A stretch of 64,000 bases of DNA from assembly GCA_936432065.2 (NCBI GenBank), contig OW386293.2, positions 66,357,965-66,421,964 of the forward strand. Reading direction: 5' to 3'. Of this stretch, positions 9,481-21,977 are shown one piece after another. The position numbers and the translations under genes were made by a program. Origin of the DNA: Rutpela maculata. Taxonomy: Eukaryota; Arthropoda; Insecta; Coleoptera; Cerambycidae. How positions within the stretch are numbered: position 1 is the stretch's first letter; each line of letters opens with the position of its first letter. The notes under the pieces are model-generated. The model saw nothing but the letters and a program-made list of their open reading frames with translations, was not told the DNA's origin and made no database searches.

Positions 9481-9800
9481 TATCTTTGTTTCACTTGTGT
9501 TTTGACACGCATTGCCCGATGATTGGGCAATGAAGCAGCTTGTTTGCATTTTGAATGTCAAATATGTCAAAAAGTATTTAAGATAGACCTACCTAACAAT
9601 GTTATATATTTGAAATCAGGAGAAAATGCAATAATATATAGGGTATTCCATTTAGAAAACATATATTTATTTCGTGTCAGGTTACTTACACATGATTTTT
9701 TTTTTGGTCACATTTCAATAAAATATAGGTAAGATCCTACAAATTTTATACGAAACTTATTTCTCTATTTTCAATAATAACAGAAATAAAGCGGGGGTCA
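9481..9800 (-). repeat. inverse copy of the repeat at 4345-4620
   Basis: The reverse complement matches 4345-4620 along most of its length (TTTCACTTGTG, GCTGCTT/AAGCAGC, ATTTCGTATC blocks). It lies directly left of the nested palindrome that starts at about 9804. Confidence 0.5.
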
Positions 9801-10232
9801 ATATACCGGGTGGCACAGGAGATATATAACACCCCGTAGCATGTTTATTTAAAAAGATATTATTTTGAAATTTGGTAAACTTATATAATGTGTGATTGTC
9901 CCTTTTTTAGTATAAACAAGAAATTTTCTTCACTTCCGGTTTCACCGAAAATTACATCTACTTTGTTATTTTAAATGGCACCTTGTATATATTTTTTTCC
10001 TATCCGATTCTTCTTAAATTCCTCTTTTTAACTGTACGTAGCAAGATGGCATTTGTTTTAAAAATGGCTACTGAAAACCATTTTATTGCATTAAGTCAAG
10101 TTGGCTATGGCATGAAATGTAACGGTAATTAATGCTTAGTGTGCTGCAATATCAAAAGGCCATGGTACACAATTTTGTGCTTCATATTTGTTTTGTTCTA
10201 ATAGTAGCCGAAGAGACTTTGTAAAATTTTTA

Positions 10233-10671
10233 TATTAAAGAAAAATCTCTAGACTAAGTCCCCGAAATCATAAAAACTAAGATAGAAACACTAATTTTAA
10301 ATTTTATTCATATTTCACTTTTACCAATTAGATGAGGCCATCTCAAGGAAATAGTTTATAAAACTCCATTGGAAAATAGAGAAGACTTGGAAATTAGAGT
10401 TAGGTTAGCAATAAATAAGATTACTGAATTGCAGTTAGAAAATGTGCTTAGAGGTACTGTTACAAGAATTCGACGCTGCAGGCAAAATAATGGCCAACAT
10501 TTTGAGATTCTTCGAAAACAATTTTATTTAAAAGCAAACAAAATCAGACATAAGAATGAATTGTATTGGGTAAAAGTGAAAGATGAATAAATATTTTACA
10601 AATTTAAAATTAGTGTTTATATTTTATTTTTTATGATTTCGGGGATTTAGTCTAGAGATTTTTCTTTAATA
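10233..10671 (+). mobile_element. short mariner-type deletion derivative
   Basis: Inverted ends of about 41 bp (TATTAAAGAAAAATCTCTAG at the left, its complement at 10627-10671) flanked by TA. It encloses only the 3' end of a transposase frame. It sits at the centre of the outer palindrome. Confidence 0.75.
10342..10590 (+). pseudogene. C-terminal end of a mariner-type transposase
   Basis: The frame reads KEIVYKTPLENREDLEIRV, then RVLRGT-type sequence ending RCRQNNGQHFEIL, the usual C-terminal tail of mariner-like transposases. It lacks all catalytic aspartates. The frame is open to a natural stop at 10588-10590, so decay may be slight, but most of the gene was deleted with the element's interior. 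Any protein would have no transposition activity. Confidence 0.7.
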
Positions 10672-11358
10672 CAGTGTGTCTCATTTAAAATGAAGACACT
10701 CGTAATTGTTTGAAATCCAAATTTGAGCTTTGGCACAAATTGTAGTCCTATATAAGACGTACATTTCGAGACTACCAACTTAAATTTAAATAACAAACTG
10801 AGATAACGCCAGCCCCCCCAAATGGGGCCCATTCCCGATATTTTGCTTCGCGTTGAAGATATCGAAAAAAGTTATTAGAAAAAGTTGTTCAGAATCTAAT
10901 TTCGAGCCCCATTACCATTTTCATTATGAAATTCGCATTTTTAGTTTTTTCAATGTCTTCTGCAGTCCACACACGGTTACAATTTTGATTTTCAATTTAA
11001 TAGGATGCCATGGAAACAAAAACTATCATTAAATTAAATGCCAATCTGCATCCTATTAAATTGAAAACCAAAATTGTAACCGTGTGTAGACTTTGCGGGA
11101 AAATATTGAAAAAACTAAAAATGCGAATTTCGTAATGAAATTTGGTATTGGGGCTCAAAATTAGATTCTGAACAACTTTTTCGATATCTTCAACGCGAAG
11201 CAAAATATCGGGAATGGGCCCATTTGGGGGGCTGCCGTTGTCTCAGTTTGTTACTTAAATTTAAGTTGGTAGTCTCGAAATGTACGTCTTATATAGGACT
11301 ACAATTGTGCCAAAGCTCAAATCTGGATCTGTCTTCATTTTAAATGAGACACACTGTA
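10670..11358. mobile_element. inner fold-back element, about 320-bp arms
   Basis: TA CAGTGTGTCTCATTTAAAAT at the left mirrors ATTTTAAATGAGACACACTG TA at the right. The arms match through TAAGACGTACATTTCGAG, GGGCCCATT and the CAATTTAATAGGATG block to within about 45 bp of each other. It shares the TA with the neighbouring mariner derivative. The CAGTGTGT ends are like those of the autonomous transposon at 28389-32090 for the first 8 bases only. Confidence 0.85.
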
Positions 11359-11819
11359 TACAAATTCTACAAAGTCTCTTCGGCTACTGATTAGAACAAA
11401 GCAAATATGAAACACGAAATTGTGTACCAGGGTTCTTTTGATATCGCAGCACATTAAGCATTAAGCATTAATTACCTCCATATTTCATACCATAGCCAAC
11501 TTGACTTAGTACAATAAAATGGTTTTAAGCAGCCGTTTTAAAAACGAATGCCATCTTGCTATACATAGTTAAAAAGAAAAATTTAAGTAGAATCAGACAA
11601 AAACATATACAGGGTGCCATTTAAAATAATGAAGTAGATGTCACTTCCGGTGAAACCGGAAGTGGAAAAAATTTCTTGTTCATGCCATAAAAAGAACAAT
11701 CACACATTATATAAGTCTACCAAATTTCAAAAGAATATCTTTTTAAATAAACATGCTACGGGGTGTTACATATTTCCTGTGTCACCCGAAATAGTGAATA
11801 ACCTTGTATATTCTGTCTC

Positions 11820-12893
11820 ATAACTTTTACATTTATTGATCGATTTTTTTCAAAATTAATAGGATTCTTTCTTACTAGGGTCCTTACTTACTGTCCAAAT
11901 TGTCGATTAGTCTTTTTTGTCTGAAGATATCGTGCTTACATGAAAGGTATGGACTGACAGACGAACAGGCGGACTGACAGGCAGACAGACAGGCAGATGG
12001 GCACACGGACATTTTGAAAGTTCTTCAGAATTCGATCACCAGCGATATGAATTTTTCTTCTTTATAACCGATATACAGCATGTCCTCCGATTGAGATCGC
12101 TATAGGTAAAGTGGACAAAAAATTTTCGAATTTTTTTTTCATATTTGGAGGTTCTCCTCCCCTGCTTACCTAAAAAGTAATTTTGGGTGTACTTTTGTTT
12201 TTTTAAAATCAAGTAGGCCATGGCAGTTAAGCAAAAACGAATTGTATGTTATATAATGTACCTTTTCTGTAAAAGATACAGGAAAATGTAATTAAGGAAA
12301 GTTATTCAGATTAAAAAGTTATAGTTCTATACAAAATTTCAAGAACATACGCCTACTTTGATGATTTTGATTTTTTCAATATAATTGCATTTTACGAAAA
12401 AAAATAGTATGCTAGTTTGCTAAAGTGTTTGATTTGGTACATAATGAAGTAAACACTTTAGTAAACCAGCAACATTTTTTTTTTCGTAAAATGCGAGGTA
12501 AAATGCAATTATATTAAAAAAATCAAAATCATCAAAGTAGGCGTGTGTTTTTGAAATTTTGCATAGGACTATAACTTTTTAATCTGAACAACTTTCCTTA
12601 ATGACATTTTGCTGTATCTTTTACAGAGAAGGTACTTTACCTAACATGAAATTCGTTTTTGCTTAACTGTCATAGCCAACATGATTTAAGATAAAAACAA
12701 AAGTACACCAAAAATTACTTTTTAGATAAGCAGGGGTGAACCTCCAAATATGAAAAAAAAATTCGAAAATTTTTTGTCCATTTCACCTATAGCGAACTCA
12801 ATCGGAGGACACGCTGTATACGATTTTAAAAATTTGTCAGTCAAATGCGATATACCTACTCTTTGTTTTCGTATTTGCGAAGAGTATAATTAT
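11820..12893 (-). mobile_element. Helentron/DINE-like element, copy D, diverged
   Basis: Contains the conserved AT block, TATCGTGCTTACATGAAA, a GACAGGCG/GACAGACA microsatellite (about 11953-12010) and ACATTTTGAAAGTT. The terminal block is ATACCTACTCTTTGTTTTCG then TATTTGCGAAGAGTATAATT (about 12850-12891). No tRNA-like part remains. A 745-bp fold-back element (12074-12818) is inserted between the microsatellite and the hairpin. Confidence 0.5.
12074..12818. mobile_element. TA-flanked fold-back element, about 330-bp arms
   Basis: TA CAGCATGTCCTCCGATTGAG at the left mirrors CAATCGGAGGACACGCTG TA at the right. The arms match through the AAGTAATTTT and AGTAGGCG blocks to a short centre near 12420-12460. 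It has no coding capacity. It is the fourth such element lying inside, or next to, a Helentron-like copy. Confidence 0.85.
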
Positions 12894-12899
12894 ATCAAA

Positions 12900-14567
12900 A
12901 ACCAATCCTCTGGGAGTCCACTGACTTTGTTTTGTCGGTGCATACTATTTTAAGCTGCTTACCCAAAATTTACTGAAAAAACAATGTTTTAAATTAATGT
13001 CATTTTTAGATTCATATAATTTTAAGGAACGATTGTTGCCTTTTGAAATTATTTTTATATTAATATTTTCTTTTTCGTGTTTCTTTAATTTTTACATGGT
13101 TGCATTATTGTGCAGTATCCTTTAAAATTTCCAATTGCAATAATGTTCAAAATATAGCTCTTCACAGAATTTTCTGCTTATGTTAATTTTGAAATAATTA
13201 AAATGTATGAAGAGAAACGAAACGATTATGATTTCTTGATGTATAAATAATTTTTATATGAACTGATGTAAATTTTCTATCGTGAACTTTTAGAACAATG
13301 ATAAAAACTATACTTGACAAGCTTTCTGTGAAGTATGTTGAAATATTATTAAAGGTAAGATATCGTTAATAGAAAGTTTAATTGTCATTATTGTTTTCAA
13401 TTTCCTCTTAAATCTATTTTAAAACGAAATTATTTAGAAAAGATATTTCACACAATCATCTGCCTGAGAAACAGATAGGAAACCTCTTAAGGAAATCTCA
13501 CATGATTAAGATGAAAAGCACAGCGCTGTGATCAGCCACCTCGACAGCTAGAATACCGTTGATGGAGCATCTTCCAAATTTTCTGAACAAGATTTATGTG
13601 TACTTTGCTGTGATGTTGACAGGATTTCAGTCTCATAAGTTTCAGTAACTGTGATCGGATTCGAAGAGACTCTGATAAATGTCAGTATTATTTCTATACG
13701 GGAGAACCAGATTTAAGGGTTTTCTTATTTAATTTCATTAAAACTAAATTTAAATAAACTCTAGCGTTTCTTTTATGGCCTCTCTCTAAAAGTAAATGAA
13801 TTTTGCTTTTAAACGTTTTTTTTATTTAAATAAATTTTATAATTTCTGTAATAGTTTTCTGATTTCTCCAAACAATGTCATAATAATTGGGCTTCACAGT
13901 GACTCCACATTTTACGGTATGGAATTTTCATCTTAGCAAGAAAACCGTCCCTTAACTTTCTTCAGCATTTCTCCTGCTGGCTATACTACGAGTGCGATTT
14001 GTTCCAAACTCTTTTTAGACTCAATCTTTATATATTTTCCTTTTGGTCGGAGATGATCTTTTTTCCCCATTCCTCGTTTATATTCCTTAAATATGTCTTC
14101 GTATTCTGTTTCGTCAACTCTCTGCAATTTTCTATTACGTTTCTTTACGTTTCTGTTCTTGTTCCACATGCGTAGTTAGGATCAGTGTTTCTTAAATTAA
14201 ATTCTATTACTACCTTATGACTGTCCTCGTCTTTCCCACTTTACGCTTGTTTCTAATCTTCTTTTTCTTATTTGAGTAATATCTTCCAATGTTGTGGATG
14301 ACTACGTTATTGCATTTACTTGCCATGGTCGTGGTATACGATATTCTGGATCTCTTCCCTTCATAAACTTGATCTCTGATGATATAATGTAACCTTGAGC
14401 TGGAAGGACGTTGCCAGCTCCCGAGCTCGGTTTGCCCCACACAACTTGACCTCAAGAAGCACGTTTTTTCTGTAAGTATACAGTAGAATGTGGTGGGGCT
14501 TGATGTTTTGTGACGTAATAGCTCTTTTCTATAAAGGAGAATGGACCGTCAGAGAAAAATCATATTT
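12900..14567. other. unassigned DNA, no supported gene
   Basis: AT-rich. Short minus-strand frames at 13981-14169 and 14210-14455 have lysine-rich composition and no recognised domain. A possible 61-bp exon at about 13290-13350 (acceptor CTTTTAG, donor GTAAGA) is too weak to call. Nothing else was seen up to the AGTC duplication at 14568. Confidence 0.4.
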
Positions 14568-14571
14568 AGTC

Positions 14572-15854
14572 TGTAGCGTTCCACTATGTTAAAAATACAT
14601 TTTTCATACAGTCTGTGAAGACACTTAATATTGGTGGACCCTGTACGTATATCAACCATTGAGTATATATATTTTATACAAACTGTTGTTTGGTTTATAA
14701 TAACTATTTGTTAATTTTGTATATTTTTTTAGAAACATTTATTTATGTTACAGTTTCTGTCACCATTTTCCATCACACACTGGAAGGCTTAATTAATATT
14801 TACATATTTATATTAGAAAATATATTATACTGAATTGAGGTATAGTTAGTTGCATATGTTATAGTAATTTAAATATAGGAATTGTAATTACGAACATGTC
14901 CATTGAGTAGATTGCTGTCAGGTAGGGGTAAACCTAGCTTCCCTTCTTCATTCATAAATGCAAATTAAATCATTTTCAAATTTCGGTAGCAGCAAACCGG
15001 CAATCATTAAATTCAAAATCAGGATCAGCTAGGGAATCAAAAATAGCGAAACTTCGGCGTTATTTAGGAAGTCCAAACATCTTTAACATCCAGTAGCCTA
15101 CATGTCTTACCCCAGTGGTGTGTGGAAACAGGAGGCAGAAACTCAGGGACACCGCCAGGCTATCAGCTATACAGAAGCCATCATCAGGTGGTGAGACTAT
15201 TGTATCTTTTTATGATTTGTGCTACGATTTGTGTGTGAATTCTATATTTTCCGATACATGGACTTGATTTTCGAACTGTATATTTGTCACTATATATTTT
15301 GCATTATCGTATATTATTTATTTAATTTTATAGGTGATTAATAATTTTTATATGACGATTTACATATAGTATCTTTTCTTTTCATAATATTACGGGTCAT
15401 ATGCCTGACACCTATTAATTTTGTCATTTTTTTACCAATATTTCTAGAGTATAATAAATAATATAATTTTACCTCAAACTTGCTATTTTCAATTTTCTTG
15501 TTTGTGGCTGTCCTAAGTTATTCTCAGGTTATTCCACAGCGATCTACTTTTCGACCATAAGAGGGTAGCATTTAAGTCGGTTAATTTTTTCTGTGGATGG
15601 CGCCCTAGGTAAAATCTTTTAGTTACGCTTCTTCTTTGGTCGGAAGGTAAATCGGTTTGATTTTTGACACTGTGAGTATTGTGGGTTTAATCTTTAGCCT
15701 CATTTAAAAATGTAAAACAAAATATAATTATTATAAAAAAAAAATAGGAACCCACGAACCCAGCTCTCCCACGGGATCGGCTAGTCGTTAGCCCTCGGAT
15801 TTGTTTTTGTTTAAAATATTTATATTTTAATCAGGATTAAGTTCGAGTGTAACA
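14572..15854 (+). repeat. 5' LTR of the outer gypsy element
   Basis: TG...CA ends (TGTAGCG...GTGTAACA), 1283 bp. It matches 27799-28227 and 32526-33300 but lacks about 590 bp that the 3' LTR has on either side of its nested transposon (28228-28388 and 32091-32525). It carries two short segments, near 15043-15085 and 15140-15168, that are missing from the 3' LTR. A TGG start of a primer-binding site follows at 15856. Confidence 0.85.
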
Positions 15855-16607
15855 ATGGCGCAATGCAGCGTGGAGCCTGAATTATAGTCATTTAAATAAG
15901 ATTCAACTTTTTGAGTGAGTACAGAGATAAACTCTTAGGTTTTCTCAGTGTCAAACGTAAACTGATTTGAGAATGAACTAGGCAGAAATTTAATTTCTAA
16001 TTTTATTTTTGTGCAAAGATTATTTAGTCTGAAATAATGTTGATTTTCTGATTTTCTGATTTATATGATAAAAATTATTTTATCTATTTATTGGTGAATA
16101 TACCGTACAGGTTTTAAACTATTAAAATTATTCAGCACTTTACACTTTAAAAATCTTTTTAATCATATATGAAGACATTAACTACTTAGGTTTTTGTTAG
16201 GTTGATTAAATATAAAAATTTTATCTCATAAATTCCTTAAGTGAAAGAGATAAAATCACAAGTTTTTATATAGTGTTACTTTCTGATTATCGCAATCGAA
16301 GTAATTCTTTGGTTTATAATTGCGAATTAAAAATTTGCATATTATATAAAATTCTCTACCACGATTTTTATTTAGTTTTGTGAGTTAGTGATTGTACAGC
16401 CGTACTATTTTACAATCTTTATTTCAGTTTAACAATATCGACACGACTTAGTAAAACTTTCTTTGTTTGATAATTTATTTTTTAGTCAGTGGTTGTTTTA
16501 AATACCACTTATAGTTTATTTTTCTTGTAGAGTAATATACAGGTACTGATTTTATTTGCTTAGTTTTGCTATTTAATTGTAGTTTTTGAGTAATTTTTAC
16601 AAACAAG

Positions 16608-17108
16608 ATGAAGTCACCCCTTGTAATAAATCCTTCTTATTTATCGGAGGCAGAACTAGACTATGAGCTCAGGCTCAGAAGTGTCATGAGCGCTCGTAGA
16701 AAGCTACAAGATAAAAAAATATTATTAAAACGTTTGTTAGAAAAATCCAATGGTAACATAAGCAGATTAAAAGATCCTGATTTTAATTTAGAGAATGAAA
16801 AAATAGTAATTGATACTTATTTAATTGAGTTAGAGTCTCTAATAATGGATTTTTCTGCTGCCGTGGTAGATTCCATGTATTTAATCATCAGTTCCAGGTT
16901 AGCTTCATTAACATACAGGGTGGACCGATTTAAGGTTCCAGAAGAACCCCTCGAGTTAAAAACTCTATATACTGAGTTCAAACAGGATGCTCCAACTGCA
17001 TGTTTAGAGTTAGAGGCGAAATTAGCCAATAAAGTAGTTAAAACCGTGGATTTGGACAATAGTTATATAGCAACCCCAAACTCAGTACATAAAAAGTCAG
17101 TACCTGTG
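16608..17108 (+). pseudogene. gypsy gag, N-terminal part
   Basis: Starts at an ATG in good context (AACAAGATGAAG) about 750 bp after the 5' LTR. It is a charged, helix-rich N-terminal Gag (MKSPLVINPSYLSEAELDYE). The frame runs into the LTR of the inserted element at 17109. The codon phase at 17108 is the phase in which the downstream half resumes at 21983, which confirms one interrupted gene. Gag is the particle-forming structural protein of the element. Confidence 0.8.
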
Positions 17109-17290
17109 TGAACAATCACTTAAATTTGTTTAAATAAAACACACTCTTTACTGTTGTACTTCACTCTGCTATCATATAAAGACTGACTGCCTGGTCCTAA
17201 TCCTTGTCCTGAGTCAGCAGTTATATCATAACAGCTCGAATGTTTTTATTATAAGAAATCACATACACCAATGACTAGTAGTACACTACA
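17109..17290 (-). repeat. 3' LTR of the minus gypsy
   Basis: 182 bp, starting TGAACAATCACTT and ending GTACACTACA on plus. Identical in length to 21796-21977, with about four substitutions. Confidence 0.85.
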
Positions 17291-17676
17291 TCCACTTTTC
17301 CTTTTACAACAGTGTTAATGAAATTAACAATAATGTCCACAATGTGAGCTATGACGGTGCACCAAATATAACAATATACCTACTTAACTATATAATAATA
17401 GAACAATATAAGAATATGATATAGCAAAATATATTAATATAAAAGTCATAACCAAAGGAAGGTGCAAATTTGAAGAATACCAGTCTACGGCCTCTGATCC
17501 TTTGTCGGTCACGTGGACATGGACTTGCCTTGGATCAACTCATCTGTTACTGTAACATATATATAACAATATAGTAAAGTAGCATACAACGCATGTCACA
17601 CGACGATACTAAAGTAAATTAGGCTTACGAAATATCAGTAATTATCTGACTCTTGTTTTTTGTCGGTCACATGTAC

Positions 17677-17980
17677 TTATTTTGAAACATACACTGCCCA
17701 TTCTCCCTCGATCTTCTTTAGATGCGCGATGTTCCTTCTGTAGTTTTGGCCCGTTTCATCATATTTAATTTGTATGTCTACTCTATCCTTACTCATTACT
17801 TGTGTACTTTGATTAAAGTTGAGGCAAGTTGTGTTTTCCTTTATTAGGTGTTTCACGTACACCTTGGTTCTAATGGGGTTTCTTCTGATCTTCGCTTCCT
17901 GTCGCCGTAATCTTTCCCTTTTTTCTTTTGAAGAAGCTCAGGCAATATCCATTACCAGCAGACATTGCTAGTGTCGGAGA
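17677..17980 (-). pseudogene. gypsy integrase C-terminal fragment
   Basis: The minus strand reads VDIQIKYDETGQNYRRNIAH followed by LKKI, resembling the YRRN.RHL tail at the end of integrase in one gypsy lineage (K02A2.6-like). Frames further upstream (RRSEETPLEPR) are broken. Its place next to the minus-strand purine tract and 3' LTR fits the end of pol. Confidence 0.45.
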
Positions 17981-17999
17981 TGAAAATCAAACCCAGCAC

Positions 18000-19200
18000 A
18001 CAATAGACAGTGTGACCAAGCATGCTCGCCCTAATACGCCTTAGCCCGCTGCGCTACTATACCTGCTCTTGGTAATTTATAATAATAGCAAGCGGCTCTA
18101 CCACTCACTTTTTCCAAAAATGACAAAGTACTAAAATCAAACTGAATTTTTTGGTTAGGTTATACAAGGGGCCATACAACGTATATGTCTTAAAGCGGAT
18201 GTGTTAACTCCTCAGTTTAGCATAGGTTTTAAAATAGCCTACAAGTTTTAAGAAATAACTATATTAAGACCGATGCGACTTAAAACATACTTTTACAAGA
18301 ATAAATCAGCGTACTTAAAGAGCAATTGGTTATTTTGTAGGCATTTTAAGACAAGACACGTTTGAAGTAGAATTATTCACAACTAATATGGTCGATGCAC
18401 ACAGCTGCCACCACTTTCAAAGGTCAAGAAATGCACAACGGTCAGCCACACTGGGAAGGTTCCAGATTGAACAAAGAAATGTAATTTTTTTTTGTAAGAG
18501 AAATGTTTTTTAGAAAGAATTTATTAACATTGAATCATGTTATGGAAAGACGATACTGATTTATTTATTTTTAAGTCATCGAGGAGAAAAATAATTTATC
18601 CATATAGTTATTTAAATTTGCGTTTTTGGAGGGCGCAAGAATTTTGTAAGAACTGTCTAACTAGATTTTACAGTAAACTTAGCCTCGTTGAAAATTTTAG
18701 CCCACTACGAGGGCTCTCAATACTTCATTTATAAGTAATTTTTCTCAGTACTTGCGATATGTTCATTTTATAACTATGCATGGCGTCCCATATATTTTCT
18801 TTTATATTTACTTTATTAAATACAAAACATTCTCTCAAGCATTTGTGTGTGCATTTTAAACTTTAATAAGTACTTATTCTAAACAAAGTATGGTTTTATA
18901 ATACCCTTCAGATATTCTACGAGCAGAGATTTAGATGATTCATTAAAACTTGAAAGCTTTAAAAGTAGTTTTAAATGAAAATATGTAGGCCTTTCTCTAG
19001 GTGGACCCCTATACCCGTATAAGGGTTTTAAGTCAGTTTTATAGAGTCTTTCCAGACCATTTACGTTTATAAGTAGTCTCAGAAATAAGCTTTTAGAATA
19101 TCTTATAGAGTATGTTAAAATTAAGATTGTTACTTGGGTCTTGCTACCTGAATAAATGGGCACGTCTATCTCAACTCCTAAACTGTAGGTTATTGTTTCG
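18000..19200. other. decayed interior of the minus gypsy
   Basis: By position this should be pol. A minus frame at 18879-19163 is open but shows no protease, RT or RNase H motif I can name. No other feature is supported. Confidence 0.35.
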
Positions 19201-19220
19201 TCATTATCGATGTGGAAGAC

Positions 19221-19571
19221 TTAGTTTGTTTCTTCTTTATCGGTGTCTTCTTGTATGGAATGCACATTCGCCACTTTCTCCTTCTTGAATTTTCTAGGAG
19301 GCTCTACATATGGTTGACTATTTCTCACACGTTTTTTTCTTTCTGCATGTGTCTTATATTGAAACCTGAAATGTCCTTGGGATCCACAGTTATTGCATAT
19401 CTGATTTAAGGCCGGACACTTTTCACTGAAAGAATGTTTGTGGCTTCCACGTCGACCACAAACCTTCGGTGAATAGTGAGTTGTAGCTTGATATACATCT
19501 ATTTCAGCTGTTGCCTCTACGTACGCTCCTGGAATACTGAAATATATTTCATGCAAGCAGAGTCCGCTCAT
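19221..19571 (-). pseudogene. gypsy Gag zinc-knuckle fragment
   Basis: The minus strand contains CGRRGSHKHSFSEKC then CNNCGSQGHFRFQYKTH, two CCHC-type knuckles, the second with its last cysteine replaced by tyrosine. The flanks are basic. The knuckles bind element RNA during packaging. The upstream Gag body is missing or unrecognisable between here and the primer-binding site at 21.78 kb. Confidence 0.65.
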
Positions 19572-19671
19572 ACCTTTTTTTTTTACCGGTCCTCAATACT
19601 CGCTGTTTGTGTCAAAAGACCTTTTGAAAATTGTTTATTTGTGAATAATTTAATAATGAAAATTTAGTAGA

Positions 19672-21165
19672 TAATTAATACAGTCAATTCTCAAAATATT
19701 AACAGTCACAAAATTCATTAAATATTTTATTTTCAATTTTAAAGTAAATCAGAAATATTTCCGTTCTCCGCCCATGCTTCCGTTCGAATCGTTTCACGCC
19801 GAGATCTTTTCTTGTCTATTCGGATGCATGTCGTGAATATTAGAGAACTAATAACTTTTAATATAAACACCTGACACAGTTGTAAAACAGTTCGCTCCGA
19901 ATCATCAAATTTATTTACAAACAAACCTCGGACTACAAAACGGCAAATTTACACAGATGTGTATTTAATTAACAAGTGTAATTAACTACTGTGATTAATA
20001 AAATATTTTAAGTTTTCTTATGTTACAAAATAAACGAAAACATATTTTTTTTTTTAATTTAATTCATTCAACGAGATGCGAGTGGTTCAGTCCCATACCC
20101 TAGAAAAATAATACACAGAGTATTTAAACTTAAGTGACCCTTCTGTCAAAAAGTCGGAAACATTTTGCGGTGATTTTCAGGTGCGCGATTGCTCTATCAA
20201 CTTAAAAAGCATCGTGTTCATTTGCACGCGTACGTTGAATGCCTTTTTTGATTTTTCCTATCGCAAGCATTCTGAGCAGACATCTCCTTCGCAATCGAAA
20301 TGTTCCAATGCTGTTCCACCCAACCATTTGGAGCTCATATTTATTCGTCTCATCCTGTATACGATACAAAAATTTAGTTCCTCGGCTTAGCCAGTCTAGT
20401 TGCTATTATCACCAACATTGTCATCATCATTACATTATTATTATTATTCTGATTATTATTATTATTATTATTATTGGATTTAAGATTTAAAGATCAGTTA
20501 ATTCCTCACCAGCACATGAATCAAAAAGTGCCTTTTATAATGAATGTAAAATGTATAATCATTTACCTACTGATATAGAAAATTCCAAGTCATTTATTTT
20601 TAAAAGGACGATAAAGAATTGTTAAGGGAAAAGTATCAATAAATTTCATTTAGTCTTACTATTTTTTACGTGTTATATTATTTGTAGTTTGTTATAATGT
20701 ATGTGTTGTGTACTCCTTTATACAATTTTTTTTTTTTTTACGCGTAATTTGATTTTATATTTTACATTTTGTTATACTAATGTAATGTTTAGACGATTTA
20801 TTATGGTATGTATTTGTGACGCACTCCTTATAGCCACTTGTATGATTATTACTTAATTGTATCTATGATTGGGATATAAGAATTATTATTAATATTATTA
20901 TTAAGAATTTTAGATTTATGCGACACGCTTTCTTAGCTGAAACTAGAAATCATCAAACCCATCCCATTATTTTTATTATCACCATTTTTATTTTTTAGAC
21001 TTCGCAAGCGGCACACTTATTTATTAGTTATTATTATTATTTCCAACGCTGAATGACCACGCACCAATTCGTATCCCCCGCGTATGTTCATTCGTTGTAG
21101 CATTTTTTCTGGACCCATTGTCCCTCGTGTTCGATTCGAACAGATTCCGTGAGGCTTTCTTTCTT
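19672..21165. other. 5' interior of the minus gypsy, no frame
   Basis: Contains a TTA/ATT microsatellite at about 20425-20475 and a poly-T run at about 20729-20740. No supported coding sequence. Confidence 0.35.
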
Positions 21166-21167
21166 AG

Positions 21168-21376
21168 TGTTTTGGACCTAAGTACCTTGTTTTTGGACCT
21201 GAGTCCCTTGTTTTGGACCTGAGTCCCTTGTTTTGGACCTGAGTCCCCTGTTTTGGACCTGAGTCCCTTGTTTTGGACCTGAGTCCCTTGTTTTGGACCT
21301 AAGTCCCTTGTTTGGACCTGAGTCCCTTGTTTTGGACCTGAGTCCCTTGTTATGGACCTGAGTCCCTTGTTTTGCG
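21168..21376 (-). repeat. 20-bp minisatellite, about 10 copies
   Basis: Tandem copies of TTTTGGACCTGAGTCCCTTG with one-base length variants. It lies in the leader side of the minus gypsy, between its primer-binding site and its Gag fragment, so it may be an element-borne array. Confidence 0.9.
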
Positions 21377-21795
21377 AGTGCGTTTAATATATTTTATGAA
21401 ATTCACTTTTTTGTGTTAATTACTGTACGCTCTTTTAATAATAATAACGCCAACACCAACAATTTTTTTATTCTCAAAGACAAATAATAATTAAAGAACT
21501 TTATGGTATACTAGTAATTCAAAACATAAATGATTCGGACAAATATTATTTCTATTTCCTCCTAAATGCTTCTAAATCTCCCTATGATAAGGGTTGTTTT
21601 AATTGGTTTTCTTAATTATATTATAAACATTGCGATATAATAGTGCTAGGCCCGTTTTCTTAGTACCCAATGTATATTTGTTGAAGTTTTTCTTACAAAG
21701 TTTATGCTTTGTTCCTTCTTATTTTTCACTGGATTTACACATTAAAGAATTAAGGCGCACTCGCTTTTATTTATATGGTTAATCCTCGTCGCCAC

Positions 21796-21977
21796 TGAAC
21801 AATCACTTAAATTTGTTTAAATAAAACACACCCTTTACTGTTGTACTTCACTCTGCTATCATATACAGACTGACTACCTGGTCCTAATCCTTGTCCTGAG
21901 TCAGCAGTTATATCATAACAGCTCGAATGTTTTTATTATAAGAAATCACATACACCAATGAGTAGTAGTACACTACA
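21796..21977 (-). repeat. 5' LTR of the minus gypsy
   Basis: 182 bp, TGAACAATCACTT to TAGTACACTACA on plus, followed by the duplication CTGTG. The primer-binding site on minus begins directly at 21795. Confidence 0.85.

Larger units (their letters stand above)
9804..11808. mobile_element. outer fold-back element, about 430-bp arms, two elements nested at its apex
   Basis: The left arm about 9806-10232 (CCGGGTGGCACAGGAGAT) is the inverse of the right arm about 11359-11788 (TTTCCTGTGTCACCCG). Matching blocks include GTAGCATGTTTATTTAAA, CACTTCCGGT, CAAGTTGGCTATG and CGAAGAGACTTTG. Nearly nothing of its own lies between the arms; the centre is filled by two later TA-flanked elements (10233-10671 and 10670-11358). 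The right outer border could be 11788 or about 11806. Confidence 0.8.
17109..21977 (-). mobile_element. second gypsy element, minus orientation, inside gag
   Basis: Two 182-bp LTRs (17109-17290, 21796-21977; TG...CA) differ at about four sites. They are bracketed by the 5-bp duplication CTGTG (17104-17108, 21978-21982). On minus, a primer-binding site TGGCGACGAGGATTA lies at 21781-21795 beside the 5' LTR, and a purine tract lies beside the 3' LTR (17291-17312). Only fragments of gag and pol remain in 4.5 kb, so the copy is dead. LTR divergence is low compared with its coding decay, suggesting that it inserted already defective. Confidence 0.85.

Noticed and set aside
13290..13356. possible 61-bp exon with acceptor CTTTTAG and donor GTAAGA
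   Set aside because: Too short, AT-rich, no partner exon; chance is likely.
21168..21376. CRISPR-like array
   Set aside because: The repeats are directly tandem with no unique spacers and the DNA is eukaryotic.
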